Positions 1-7,953 are shown, numbered from the stretch's first letter. The stretch: 64,000 nucleotides of DNA from Sphingobium sp. SYK-6 (GCF_000283515.1 NC_015976.1:3256501-3320500), one strand, 5' to 3'. Translations and numbers: made by a program. Notes: generated by a model not told the origin, from the letters alone.

Positions 1-245
1 TCGCGCTGCTACCGGTCTGGGCCGAGGTGCCTCATCTGTTTCCCGAGCAGTATCGCGCGGCGCTGGCCTGGGCCGAGGAGGTGACGCTACTCAGCGAAAC
101 GCGTGCATCGGATGAAGCCTATGCTGCTGCGGCGGCCGCGTTCCCACCCCAGGATCTGGTTGATCTCACCATCACGATCGCAGCGATGAACGCCTTCAAT
201 CGGCTCGGCGCACCGTTTCGACTACCCGTGAAGGCTCAGGCCTAA
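1..245 (+). CDS. Carboxymuconolactone decarboxylase (AhpD-like) family protein, 5' end missing
   Basis: The reading frame is open from the window edge (codons from base 3) to a TAA at 243-245. The visible about 80 residues have the pattern of the C-terminal half of small CMD/AhpD-like proteins: an AALAWAEEVTLL helix, then a DLVDLTITIAAMNAFNRLG helix and a short tail. Family members are small trimeric or hexameric proteins using a CxxC peroxidatic pair; that part lies outside the window, so activity cannot be judged. It precedes a SnoaL-like pseudogene, a pairing common in small oxidative-stress or xenobiotic operons. It may be cargo of an older element rather than native chromosome (see findings). 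Confidence 0.75.
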   Translation, partial: ALLPVWAEVPHLFPEQYRAALAWAEEVTLLSETRASDEAYAAAAAAFPPQDLVDLTITIAAMNAFNRLGAPFRLPVKAQA

Positions 246-315
246 TCTGCGCTGGCGATTCCATACCGCGCTGCGAACCGAAACTCTTCTCATAACACCA
301 ACAAGGAACCTGCCG

Positions 316-833
316 ATGGCTTCCAAGCCTGAACTCTCCCGCGCGCTGGAGGGATCGTCCCCTCGCTTCTCCAGCATTTCAACTCGATGGATATCGACAT
401 CATGTGCGGCTTCTATGAGCCCGACACCATATTGGTCAGTGCCAATGGCGAACCACAGCGCGGGGCCCCGGCCATTCGGGCTGAGTTGCTGAAATATTAT
501 AGCGCGCAACTGCCGATGGTGATCATCGCCCGCCACATCTTAGTGGCGGACACGATTGCATCGCTCGTGCTCGACTGGAACATCGTTGGGAAGACACCGA
601 CCGGTCAAGACTTTCACATGGTCGCGACGTCGAATGACATCGCCCGGCGCGGTCCGGACGGATATTGGCGGTACATCATCGACAACCCCTTCGGCACACG
701 AGTCCGTCACTCGCCTGACCTGCTTTGTGCGTCTGGTCCGGGGCGGACGCCTTGTAAGAGCCTGTCGAGCGGAGGGTGCGGGGTGCCCCTAGAAGGGGTA
801 GCGGGAGACAGGTCGCCCCCGCTCAAGGGATAA
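316..833 (+). pseudogene. SnoaL/NTF2-like protein, frameshifted and with a foreign C-terminus
   Basis: An ATG at 316 follows an AAGGA ribosome site at 303-307, but its frame (MASKPELSRALEG...) breaks near 350-356. The family-like sequence continues in another frame as VPSLLQHFNSMDIDIMCGFYE and on through a typical SnoaL core ending WRYIIDNPFG near 700. The only in-frame ATG of the second part (387) has no ribosome site and would cut off the first helix. After NPFG the frame runs another 40 or so residues, without family resemblance, into the element-end motif starting at 777. This suggests both a one-base frameshift and loss of the true stop by recombination. A sequencing error could explain the frameshift but not the tail. 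Confidence 0.6.
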
Positions 834-858
834 CTTTCCCCAGGAGCATCGACTCTCA
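777..858. repeat. Element-end motif, left copy (outside the ICE)
   Basis: Positions 777-809 read TGCGGGG..CCCC..AGAAGGGGTAGCGGGAGAC, nearly matching 47798-47832 just inside the ICE right end. Similarity continues more loosely to GAC/TCTCA near 858 (right copy to about 47883). It lies outside attL, so it is best explained as a remnant of the right end of a related element in the same tRNA site. Function is unknown; the short hairpins (CCCC..GGGG) would suit a protein-binding or transfer-origin site. Confidence 0.6.
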
Positions 859-933
859 GCGCCGAAACATAGCTGCTCCATGAGGGATCTGAGCAATTAC
901 GCAGGCAATTCGACGCTCACGGATTCCGAGCCC

Positions 934-943
934 GTGGACGCCA
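934..943. other. Degenerate integrase-arm-like decamer outside attL
   Basis: GTGGACGCCA differs at one base from the GTGGACACCA decamers found inside both ICE ends (1186-1206, 47958-47978). Its distance left of attL (about 65 bp) is like that of the right-end decamers from attR (about 65 bp). One 10-mer with a mismatch is weak evidence alone, but it agrees with the neighbouring element-end motif at 777-858. Confidence 0.35.
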
Positions 944-1007
944 GCGGCCATGAGACGGCGCCCCCCGAGATGGAAGGCATCGCAACACATTGATATAAGG
1001 AAGAAAT

Positions 1008-1053
1008 CTGGAGCGGGCGAAGGGATTCGAACCCTCGACCCCAACCTTGGCAA
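1008..1053. repeat. attL: 46-bp copy of the tRNA-Gly 3' part
   Basis: Identical to 48043-48088. It starts at CTGGAGCGGGCG (complement of the acceptor stem and CCA) and ends at GGCAA in the anticodon region; after one mismatch (1054 A versus 48089 G) GTTG also matches. It lacks the 5' half of the tRNA, so no tRNA can be made from it. Confidence 0.92.
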
Positions 1054-1140
1054 AGTTGCATCAACTATCCGTCAGGTCTGCGCCATAGTTCGCCACTATA
1101 CGATTAAGTCACTGATTATCAGTTTGTTTTCCACACAAAA

Positions 1141-1150
1141 CTACGCTAGA
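1141..1150 (+). promoter_or_regulatory. CTACGCTAGA site upstream of the integrase gene
   Basis: The same decamer occurs, on the other strand, as one arm of the direct-repeat motif upstream of traG (34961-34990). Here it stands alone about 90 bp before the int start, so it could be chance or a half-site for the same regulator. Confidence 0.3.
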
Positions 1151-1185
1151 ATGATCCTAGAGGAAACCCACATTTTTCTCTTTTG

Positions 1186-1206
1186 GTGGACACCATGTGG
1201 ACACCA
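1186..1206. repeat. Putative integrase arm sites, left end
   Basis: Two GTGGACACCA decamers at 1186-1195 and 1197-1206, 11 bp apart (one helical turn), about 135 bp inside attL. The same pair with the same 11-bp period occurs at 47958-47978 inside attR. Symmetric placement at both ends suggests binding sites for the integrase N-terminal domain or an excisionase. Confidence 0.6.
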
Positions 1207-1241
1207 ATTCGAGGGTGGGATCGCCCGGAGATCGCAAGAAA

Positions 1242-2807
1242 ATGGCGGAAGAAAAATCGGTCAAGCTGACGAAAACGGTCGTCGATGCAGCCGGCGCGCG
1301 CTCGGAACGCTATGAGATTTGGGATAGCGAGTTATCCGGGTTTGGTATTCGCATAGCGACAACCGGCCGCAAGACTTTCATCATTCGCTATCGCGCGGAG
1401 GGCGGTGGCCGCACCGCACCGCGCCGGTTCATGACTGTCGGCCGCTTCGGAACCCTGACGGTGGAGCAAGCCAGAAAGAAGGCAAAGGAATTGCTCGCCG
1501 CCGCCACTGTCGGCGACGATCCTGCGAACAAACGCAATGCGAAACGGGCCGAGATGAAGATGAGCGGGCTGGTCGACCGCTATGAGCAGGAAGGCTGTTT
1601 CATCCAGCGCGGCAAGCGCCAGGGCCAGCCGATGAAGTCCTTGACCAAGAAATACACCATCGCTCGGCTGCGCCACCATGTCGTGCCGCTGCTCGGCTAC
1701 AAGCGCGTGACGGAAGTCAACGCCGCCGACATCGAGCGATTCTTCCGCGATGTCGAGGCTGGCAAGACGGCGAAGAATGAGAAGGCGGGGCCGCGCACGC
1801 GAATCATCGTCAAGGGTGGCGCTGGTGCGGCGCGCAAGGTGTTCCGCGATTTGTCGGCCGTGTTCAGCTTCGCCAAGCGGCATGAAATTGTCGCAGCTAA
1901 CCCCTGCGAGAAGGCGGTGGTGAACAAGTCCGACAACAAGCGCACACGCTTCCTCACACTTGAGGAAGTCGCGCGCCTCGGTGCGGCCTGTGACGCATTG
2001 GAAGCCGAGGGCGTCAACATCAAGGCGCTCAACATCACCCGGCTATGGGTGCTGACCGGCTGCCGCCGCAATGAAATCGCGGAGTTGAAATGGGATGAGG
2101 TCGATCTGGAAAATGGTCTGCTCGTTCTCGACGACAGCAAGACCGGCAAGTCGATCCGTCCACTCTGCCTCGCGGCAGCGACTTTGCTCAAAGGCATCGA
2201 GAAGGTGGACGGCAAGGATTACGTGTTCCCCGCCGATGAAGGTGACAGCTATTTCCAGGGCACCAAGAATGTCTGGCCGAAGATCGTGAAGAAGGCCGAG
2301 TTGTCGGGCGTCACCCCTCATACGCTGCGTCATACGGTCGGCGCTACGGCCACTTCGCACGGCGAGGCGCTGGCGCTGACGGGCGCGATCCTCGGCCATG
2401 CAAATCTGCGCTCAACGATGATCTATGCCCATGTTCAGCATGATCCATCGGTGAAGGCCGCCAATCGCGTAGGCCGTCGGATTGCCTCGGCGCTGGCGGG
2501 GGAGATCAAGCCCACATCCCAAAAGCGTCGCAAGGTGGCCGGGCCTGTCCCGATCAAGGAAGCGGCTCCTGTCAGCAATGGCTTGCTGCCCGACGCCGAA
2601 TGGGATGCGTTGACTGAGCTTGCGGCGTTGCCGCCCGAGGGTAAGGGTTTCCTTGCTTCGGCGAGCGATCCGGCACTTGCCATGTTAGTGAAGCGGGGTT
2701 TCGCCCAAGCACATGCTGGCCCAAATGATCTCCTGGCATGGTGGCAGATTACCCTTATCGGCAATGCGCTGATTAAATCGCACACCCGCCACAAAGCGGC
2801 TGCATAG
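1242..2807 (+). CDS. int: Tyrosine recombinase / ICE integrase with C-terminal extension
   Basis: Catalyses site-specific integration and excision at tRNA-Gly. The 521-residue protein has an N-terminal DUF4102-like arm-binding region (GFGIRIATTGRKTFIIRYR), a central core-binding domain, and a catalytic domain with Arg275/276 (LTGCRRNEI), His360-x-x-Arg363 (HTLRH), His386 (LGHANLRS) and the Tyr395 nucleophile (STMIYAH). The ATG at 1242 is preferred because GGAG lies at 1227-1230; a GTG at 1197 would start inside the decamer repeat. Unlike P4-type integrases of about 400 residues, roughly 100 residues follow the catalytic Tyr. It lies next to attL. Confidence 0.93.
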   Translation: MAEEKSVKLTKTVVDAAGARSERYEIWDSELSGFGIRIATTGRKTFIIRYRAEGGGRTAPRRFMTVGRFGTLTVEQARKKAKELLAAATVGDDPANKRNAKRAEMKMSGLVDRYEQEGCFIQRGKRQGQPMKSLTKKYTIARLRHHVVPLLGYKRVTEVNAADIERFFRDVEAGKTAKNEKAGPRTRIIVKGGAGAARKVFRDLSAVFSFAKRHEIVAANPCEKAVVNKSDNKRTRFLTLEEVARLGAACDALEAEGVNIKALNITRLWVLTGCRRNEIAELKWDEVDLENGLLVLDDSKTGKSIRPLCLAAATLLKGIEKVDGKDYVFPADEGDSYFQGTKNVWPKIVKKAELSGVTPHTLRHTVGATATSHGEALALTGAILGHANLRSTMIYAHVQHDPSVKAANRVGRRIASALAGEIKPTSQKRRKVAGPVPIKEAAPVSNGLLPDAEWDALTELAALPPEGKGFLASASDPALAMLVKRGFAQAHAGPNDLLAWWQITLIGNALIKSHTRHKAAA

Positions 2808-2871
2808 ATCGCTGCCTGACATAACCGCGAAGCATGGTCTGTGCAGCCCACCTCACATCAAAATCGCGATT

Positions 2872-2894
2872 CCTATCCCCCCCTGGGGGATAGG
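2872..2894. promoter_or_regulatory. RcnR/CsoR-type operator upstream of rcnA
   Basis: CCTATCCCCC-CCT-GGGGGATAGG is a perfect 10-bp inverted repeat with a 3-bp spacer, ending 37 bp before the rcnA start. G/C-tract palindromes with AT flanks are the known operator style of RcnR/CsoR-family repressors, and such a repressor is encoded at 3826-4092. Inferred: metal-dependent derepression of rcnA-rcnR. Confidence 0.7.
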
Positions 2895-2931
2895 ATAGAC
2901 TCCAAGGCAGTTTTGGTGTTAGGCGGCGCGA

Positions 2932-3810
2932 ATGGACTCTCTCGCCGACCTTCTCCAGCAAAGCGCCGCTCACGCGTGGCTGTTCGTCCCGACCGCCATT
3001 CTCTTGGGGGCCTTGCACGGGTTGGAACCCGGCCATTCCAAAACAATGATGGCGGCGTTTATCATTGCGGTCAGGGGGACGGTGCGACAAGCTGTGTTGC
3101 TTGGCCTTGCTGCAACCATTTCCCACACGGCAGTTGTCTGGATTGTGGCACTGGGCGGTATGTGGCTGTTTGGCGGCCTCAACGCAGATGCCACCGAACC
3201 CTATTTCCAACTCGCATCGGGCGTGCTCATCGTCTTCATCGCCGGGTGGATGCTTTGGCGCACGCGCCGCGAGCAAATCGCCGGTGAGCACTATCATCAC
3301 CATGACCATGACCATGACCATGACCATGGTCATAAACATGATGGCAACCACCATCTTCACGGTCACGATCATCATCATGACGAGCCAAGCGAAGCCGAGG
3401 AACGCGGGCTGGAAGTCGCGACTGGCGGGTTCATGGACGCGCATGAGATGGAACATGCCGAGGATATTCGCCGCCGCTTTACGAACCAGAATGTCACCAC
3501 TGGCCAGATCGTCCTGTTTGGGCTGACCGGGGGGCTCATTCCCTGTCCCGGCGCGATCACGGTGCTATTGCTCTGCCTCCAGCTCCAACGGTTGACCCTT
3601 GGCGCCGTGCTGGTCCTGTGCTTCAGCATCGGGCTTGCCATTACAATGGTTGCATCGGGCGTGATTGCGGCGGTGAGCGTGAGGCAAGTAGCGAAGCGTT
3701 GGAGCGGCTTTGGTGAGATCGTCCGCAGAGCGCCTTATGTGTCGGGCGCTGTCATTCTCGTTGTCGGTGTCTATGTGGCGCTTCACGGGTGGCAAGCATT
3801 GCCGCGTTGA
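2932..3810 (+). CDS. rcnA: Nickel/cobalt efflux protein RcnA (NicO family)
   Basis: Inner-membrane exporter of Ni2+/Co2+. The 292-residue protein has the family pattern: about three N-terminal membrane segments including LGALHGLEPGHSKTMM (the HGLEPGHSK signature), a very His/Asp-rich cytoplasmic loop at about residues 122-150, then three C-terminal segments including GGLIPCPGAITVLL. It starts 37 bp after a G-tract palindrome and is followed after 15 bp by an RcnR/CsoR-type regulator, so the two form a self-regulated unit. The loop is encoded by tandem CATGAC hexamers, so its length may vary between strains. Confidence 0.92.
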   Translation: MDSLADLLQQSAAHAWLFVPTAILLGALHGLEPGHSKTMMAAFIIAVRGTVRQAVLLGLAATISHTAVVWIVALGGMWLFGGLNADATEPYFQLASGVLIVFIAGWMLWRTRREQIAGEHYHHHDHDHDHDHGHKHDGNHHLHGHDHHHDEPSEAEERGLEVATGGFMDAHEMEHAEDIRRRFTNQNVTTGQIVLFGLTGGLIPCPGAITVLLLCLQLQRLTLGAVLVLCFSIGLAITMVASGVIAAVSVRQVAKRWSGFGEIVRRAPYVSGAVILVVGVYVALHGWQALPR

Positions 3811-3825
3811 AGCGAGGAGCGAACA

Positions 3826-4092
3826 ATGAGTCATGCCGCCAATCCTGACCTGATCAATCGCCTGAAACGCGCGCAAGGCCATCTCGCTAAGATTGTGGAG
3901 ATGGTTGCGGACGGGCGAGATGGTCTTCAGACGGCTCAGCAGATGCAGGCGGTAATCGCGGCACTCGATAAGACCAAGACATTACTGGTGCGCGATCATA
4001 TCGAGCACCATTTGGAGGAACTGGTTGGGCCGTTGCCTAAGGCTACGCGCGAGGAACTGGCGAAGCTCGGCGAATTGGCCAAATATCTTTGA
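3826..4092 (+). CDS. RcnR/CsoR/FrmR-family metal-sensing repressor without cysteine
   Basis: Small all-helical tetrameric repressor family (DUF156). The 88 residues match the fold: PDLINRLKRAQGHLAKI, then the HIEHHLEELVGPL helix and a C-terminal helix. Known members bind metal through a Cys near residue 35 plus His about 60-64; here the Cys position reads GLQTAQQM and the whole protein has no Cys. His3, His58, His61 and His62 could form a different, all-N/O site. It lies just after rcnA and presumably acts on the palindrome at 2872-2894. Family assignment is firm; the inducing metal is inferred from rcnA. Confidence 0.85.
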   Translation: MSHAANPDLINRLKRAQGHLAKIVEMVADGRDGLQTAQQMQAVIAALDKTKTLLVRDHIEHHLEELVGPLPKATREELAKLGELAKYL

Positions 4093-4107
4093 TGTTCATC
4101 GCATCGC

Positions 4108-5001
4108 TTATTGCCTGGTGATCGCCACATGGCCGAGCGCCGCCGCCAATCCACGGGCGAGCTTCTGCGCATCGTCATTGGCCCAGAAATGCATAAAGAA
4201 CAGGCGCGGCTCATCATCGAGCATATGGTTATGTAGAGCCGTCACCTCGATGCCGTTCTCGCGCAGTGTCTTGAGAACCGGGTTCACTTCGGCGGCCGTA
4301 AGCACGAAATCGCCGGTGATCGCCGCCTTGCCTCCGCCGGTCGGTTGGAAATTGATCGCGATCGCCGCACCCATCGCTGGTGGCAGCGCCATACCTCCAT
4401 CGCGCGGCGTCTCGGCGCGGGGGATGCCAAAGGCATAGACGCCGCCGCCGACCTTGCCCTTGTGGCGAAGGAGGCGGTCAAGCGCGGCTGTGTCGAGATC
4501 AAGTGTCTCCGGCGCTGCCGGGTTGGTCGCAGGCGCTACCGAAAGCGGCGTTCCGCTCAATGCCAGCGCATCATGCACTGTCCTGGCCAACCGGGCCGGA
4601 TCACCGTGCCCGGCGATATGCATATACATAGTATGCGGTGTGTTTCGCAGTAGATGATTGTGGAGCGCGGTGATCTCGATCCCGCCGGCAATCAGCTTCG
4701 CCATTACGGGATTAACCTCGGTATCAGTGAGCACCAGGTCTCCCATGACCATCACCTGATTCTGGCCATGTCCAACAAAGGCGAGCCACGAGCTGAGCGC
4801 GAGCGCTGGCTTCAGCGTCACGCCGTCCAGCGTCACTTTAAGATCGCTGCGCGGCAAGCCAATGCGATAGACCCCGCCGGGCATTTCAGTGCCGGTCTTG
4901 CCTATCACAGTGCTGACCGTTTGTTCCCAAGGCTCTGCCGCCTGAACGGGCGAGGCCATGCCGAGAATCCCGGCGAGGCCGAATACAACAAAACCCTTCA
5001 T
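4108..5001 (-). CDS. Secreted DUF1259 protein with two tandem domains (LppY/LpqO-like)
   Basis: Function unknown. A signal peptide (MKGFVVFGLAGILGMASPVQA) is followed by two repeats of one domain: each contains a P-G-GVYR/AFGIPR strand, then GDxVLT..EVNPV and an I-x-TALHNHxL motif whose His residues could bind a metal. The ATG at 5001 has a strong AAGGAGAT site; the longer reading from 5028 is less likely. The gene starts 23 bp after chrA and reads the same way, so it is probably the last gene of a chrB-chrA-DUF1259 operon. Confidence 0.8.
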   Translation of the reverse strand: MKGFVVFGLAGILGMASPVQAAEPWEQTVSTVIGKTGTEMPGGVYRIGLPRSDLKVTLDGVTLKPALALSSWLAFVGHGQNQVMVMGDLVLTDTEVNPVMAKLIAGGIEITALHNHLLRNTPHTMYMHIAGHGDPARLARTVHDALALSGTPLSVAPATNPAAPETLDLDTAALDRLLRHKGKVGGGVYAFGIPRAETPRDGGMALPPAMGAAIAINFQPTGGGKAAITGDFVLTAAEVNPVLKTLRENGIEVTALHNHMLDDEPRLFFMHFWANDDAQKLARGLAAALGHVAITRQ

Positions 5002-5024
5002 CTCGATCTCCTTTCGAAAGAGCT

Positions 5025-6437
5025 TCAACCGATTACGCCGGACAGATAGAGCAAGACACCGGCTGCCGACGTGGCCGCCAGCGTCGGAATCATGCCAACC
5101 TTGAAACGGAATACAGCGATCGCGGCGGCCGCCGCCAACACCAGCGCTGGAATGTAGAGAGAGGCCACCATCGGCGCCTCGAAGATGAGTCCGGCGAACC
5201 GGATCTCGCGCACATCACGAAACAGCGTGTGAATCGCGAACCATAATGCGAGATTGAGGATCACGCCGACAACCGCCGCGGTGATCGCACCCAGCGCGGC
5301 CGACAGCACCCGGTTGCCGCGCAGCCGCTCCACAAAAGGCGCCCCAGCGAAAATCCACAGAAAGCAGGGCATGAACGTCACCCAGGTCGTGAGAGCCGCG
5401 CCGAGGGTTGCGGCGACCAGCGGCGGCAGCCCGGTCGCCTGCCGGAATGCAGCCAGGAAACCGACGAACTGCGTCACCATGATGAGCGGACCCGGCGTCG
5501 TCTCGGCAAGGCCCAGGCCATCGAGCATTTCGCCCGGCCTCAGCCAGCCGTAGGTATTGACCGCCTCCTGCGCGACATAGGCGAGCACGGCATAAGCGCC
5601 GCCGAAAGTCACGACTGCCATCTGGCTGAAGAAGGTTGCGATGCGCGTGAACACGTCATCAGGGCCAAGCAGAAGCAGCAAAGCCGCGATCGGCGTCAGC
5701 CAGAGGAACAGAAACACCGCTGATATCTTGAGCGACCAGGCCAGATTGGGGCGGGCATGATCGGGCAGACCTTCACCGAGCGCGGTATCGCGGTCGTGGA
5801 TCACCTCGCCGCCGGCCGGGCCGTGCCCGCCATTGCCCTTGAACGCCGCGATCCCACTGCGTCCGCCGATATAGCCGATGATGCCGGCGGTGAGGATGAT
5901 GAGGGGAAACGGCGCGTCGAAGAAGAAGATCGCAATGAACGCTGCCGCCGCGATACCACGCATGACGCTGTTCTTCAGCGCGCGTGATCCCACACGCACC
6001 ACGGCCTGAATCACCACCGCCAGGACCGCTGCCTTGAGGCCAAAGAACAGGCCAGCGATCACCGGCGCGTGACCAAGCAAGACGTATAGATAACTGAGAG
6101 CCAGAATGGAGAGAAAGCCGGGGAGCACGAACAAGGCTCCCGCGACGAGGCCACCCTTCGTCTTGTGGAGAAGCCAGCCGATATAGGCTGCAAGCTGCTG
6201 CGCCTCGGGGCCGGGCAGCAACATGCAATAGTTAAGGGCGTGCAGGAACCGTTCCTCGCCGATCCAGCGTTTCTCCTCGACCAGAATGCGGTGCATCACC
6301 GCGATCTGGCCGACAGGTCCGCCAAAGCTCAGTGCTGCGATCCGTGCCCAGACGCGGACCGCCTCACTGAAGGGGATGCCATGATCCTTCGGTGGAGCCG
6401 CGACACTTGCGGTCATTTCCGTCACCGCGCCGCTCAT
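5025..6437 (-). CDS. chrA: Chromate transporter ChrA (long, two-domain form)
   Basis: CHR-family inner-membrane protein that exports chromate. The 470 residues have two homologous halves: the first with SFGGPVGQIAVM and LLPGPEAQQLAAYIGW, the second with TFGGAYAVLAYVAQ and LAETTPGPLIMVTQFVGF. About ten hydrophobic segments are visible. The ATG at 6437 overlaps the chrB stop by ATGA, showing translational coupling. Length fits the long-chain CHR subgroup. Confidence 0.93.
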   Translation of the reverse strand: MSGAVTEMTASVAAPPKDHGIPFSEAVRVWARIAALSFGGPVGQIAVMHRILVEEKRWIGEERFLHALNYCMLLPGPEAQQLAAYIGWLLHKTKGGLVAGALFVLPGFLSILALSYLYVLLGHAPVIAGLFFGLKAAVLAVVIQAVVRVGSRALKNSVMRGIAAAAFIAIFFFDAPFPLIILTAGIIGYIGGRSGIAAFKGNGGHGPAGGEVIHDRDTALGEGLPDHARPNLAWSLKISAVFLFLWLTPIAALLLLLGPDDVFTRIATFFSQMAVVTFGGAYAVLAYVAQEAVNTYGWLRPGEMLDGLGLAETTPGPLIMVTQFVGFLAAFRQATGLPPLVAATLGAALTTWVTFMPCFLWIFAGAPFVERLRGNRVLSAALGAITAAVVGVILNLALWFAIHTLFRDVREIRFAGLIFEAPMVASLYIPALVLAAAAAIAVFRFKVGMIPTLAATSAAGVLLYLSGVIG

Positions 6438-7288
6438 GACCGCACCTTGCCCTTGGCGCGCGCCTTGGCAGGCTGGTGAGAAACCCAGTTGTGGGTCTCG
6501 TCGGTCGCATCGCGGCACCAGCGGAAAAAGGCATCATAGAGCAGCATCCCGGCTTCGAGCTGTTCCTGATCGTCGGCGAACATGCGCGATAGGCCGAGCG
6601 AAGCGGCCAGCAGGCCCGCCGCTTCCGGCACGAGATCGGGGCGGCCCGTATCGGCCCCGCGCACGATCGGCGCGAGGCGCGTTAGCGGCCCATAGCCGCC
6701 AAGGCCGAACGCCTCGACCATCACGTCGAAGGTGCAGGCGTCGCCGCGATGGCTCCAGAGGATATTTTCGCCTTCGATATCGAAGGGCGCAGCGGCGAAG
6801 CGTTCGGCGACGCCTTCGACTTCAGAGGGTGGGACGAACAGGAAGATGGCCCGCGGATCGACGAAGCGGCGGATCAGCCAGGGGCAGGCGATCCGGTCCA
6901 CTTTTGGCCGACCACGCGTCACCCAGATCGTGCGGCCTTCCGTGTCACGCGGAGGCAGGACGGTTTCCGGCACCATCGGCAGGCCGGCAGCAGCCCAACC
7001 GGCAACGCCGTCTTCGAGCGCCTCCGCCGAAACCCCCTCATGGCGCAGGCGCGCTGCGACGCCCTGGCTGAGCGAACCACCATCACGGCAGGCGATCACG
7101 GCAGAGCGACCGCGAAACGCCGCCGCCCACGTCGCGACGTCGGTCGCGGATCGCCGCAATGTTCCGGGAACGAGAAGCGGTTCGGCCGCGAACGCGTCAT
7201 CCGGCCGGACATCAACGAGTACTGGTCCGGTCGGGATACCGATCAGGCGAACGAACTTATCCGAAGAGATCGTATTCAAAACAGGCAT
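6434..7288 (-). CDS. chrB: Chromate resistance protein: rhodanese domain fused to ChrB C-terminal domain
   Basis: The first about 105 residues look like a rhodanese domain (VLVDVRPDDAF; the loop ACRDGGSLSQG carries the likely catalytic Cys; LEDGVAGWAAAGLP). The rest is a ChrB C-terminal domain (TRGRPKVDRIACPWLIRRFVDP; FDIEGENILWSHRGDACTFD; LYDAFFRWCRD). Classical ChrB instead has an N-terminal regulatory region; here it is replaced, so an enzymatic rather than regulatory role is plausible. The start at 7288 has a GAAGGA site. It heads the chrB-chrA-DUF1259 operon, divergent from the czc-type operon across 7289-7521. Confidence 0.85.
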   Translation of the reverse strand: MPVLNTISSDKFVRLIGIPTGPVLVDVRPDDAFAAEPLLVPGTLRRSATDVATWAAAFRGRSAVIACRDGGSLSQGVAARLRHEGVSAEALEDGVAGWAAAGLPMVPETVLPPRDTEGRTIWVTRGRPKVDRIACPWLIRRFVDPRAIFLFVPPSEVEGVAERFAAAPFDIEGENILWSHRGDACTFDVMVEAFGLGGYGPLTRLAPIVRGADTGRPDLVPEAAGLLAASLGLSRMFADDQEQLEAGMLLYDAFFRWCRDATDETHNWVSHQPAKARAKGKVRS

Positions 7289-7521
7289 GATGCGTCCTTC
7301 CAAGAAGCAGGACGCGATTCTTCAGCCTGTCGCCTCGTGGGGAGATCGCGTTCCCCATGTCTGGCAATAGATCGTCGATGCCAGATCGAGTCAATTGCAA
7401 AAGAACATGCCGTAGCGCCCACTCGCCGGATTGCCCCGGCTGCGAGAGGCTTGATCGGCTCGCTCAGAGTAAACAATACGATGCGCGATGCTTGCGCGCT
7501 TCCGGCTAACTCTGTAGCAGG

Positions 7522-7953
7522 ATGCCTGTGGTTCGCCTGATTCAATTTCCGCCATTTCGGCTCTGCTCGATGCTTTGCATCGCGCTGACGCTCGTCTTTG
7601 CGGGTGCGAGCATGGCCAGCACCGTCGATCGCTTTCAACATCAAACTGGTGTGAGCGCCGATCACGAACACCTGCCGCTCAGCATTATCGCCTCCGACAT
7701 GGGCGATGATGGTGACGGGCATTCGGATACTACGAACCCCGATGATAGCGGCAGCGTGCCCAATCATCAGTCCGGTGCTGGACATCACCATCATGGTGAT
7801 GCGGGATCGTCGTTGCCAGCTCTTGGATCGCAGGGTGAGGGCGGGCTTTTCCAAGCATCATTATCTCAGCCTCCCGTAGCTGACGACCGATTGGCTGGGA
7901 TCCTCATTCACGGGCCTGAACGACCGCCTAAAAACATCGCAAATCGCACCTAG
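7522..7953 (+). CDS. His-rich periplasmic protein at the head of the czc-type operon
   Basis: The 143-residue protein has an N-terminal hydrophobic segment (LCSMLCIALTLVFAGASMAS) that looks like a signal peptide, then a low-complexity region with DHEH, GDGHSD, NHQSGAGHHHHGDAG and no enzyme motif. By position, 59 bp before the outer-membrane channel gene, it resembles CzcI-like proteins, small metal-binding leaders of czc/cnr operons. Its exact role is unknown; sequence similarity to CzcI itself cannot be claimed. Confidence 0.6.
   Translation: MPVVRLIQFPPFRLCSMLCIALTLVFAGASMASTVDRFQHQTGVSADHEHLPLSIIASDMGDDGDGHSDTTNPDDSGSVPNHQSGAGHHHHGDAGSSLPALGSQGEGGLFQASLSQPPVADDRLAGILIHGPERPPKNIANRT

Noticed and set aside
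222..536. 104-aa leftward ORF over the SnoaL-like region
   Set aside because: Antisense to the family-like frame; no motif.
1101..1116. AAGTCACTG.TTAT shared by the int and traG upstream regions
   Set aside because: Short and with a gap; may be chance, so not counted as part of the operator motif.
3297..3345. Tandem CATGAC repeats, considered as a CRISPR or satellite
   Set aside because: In frame within rcnA and coding for His-Asp of the metal-binding loop; too short for CRISPR.
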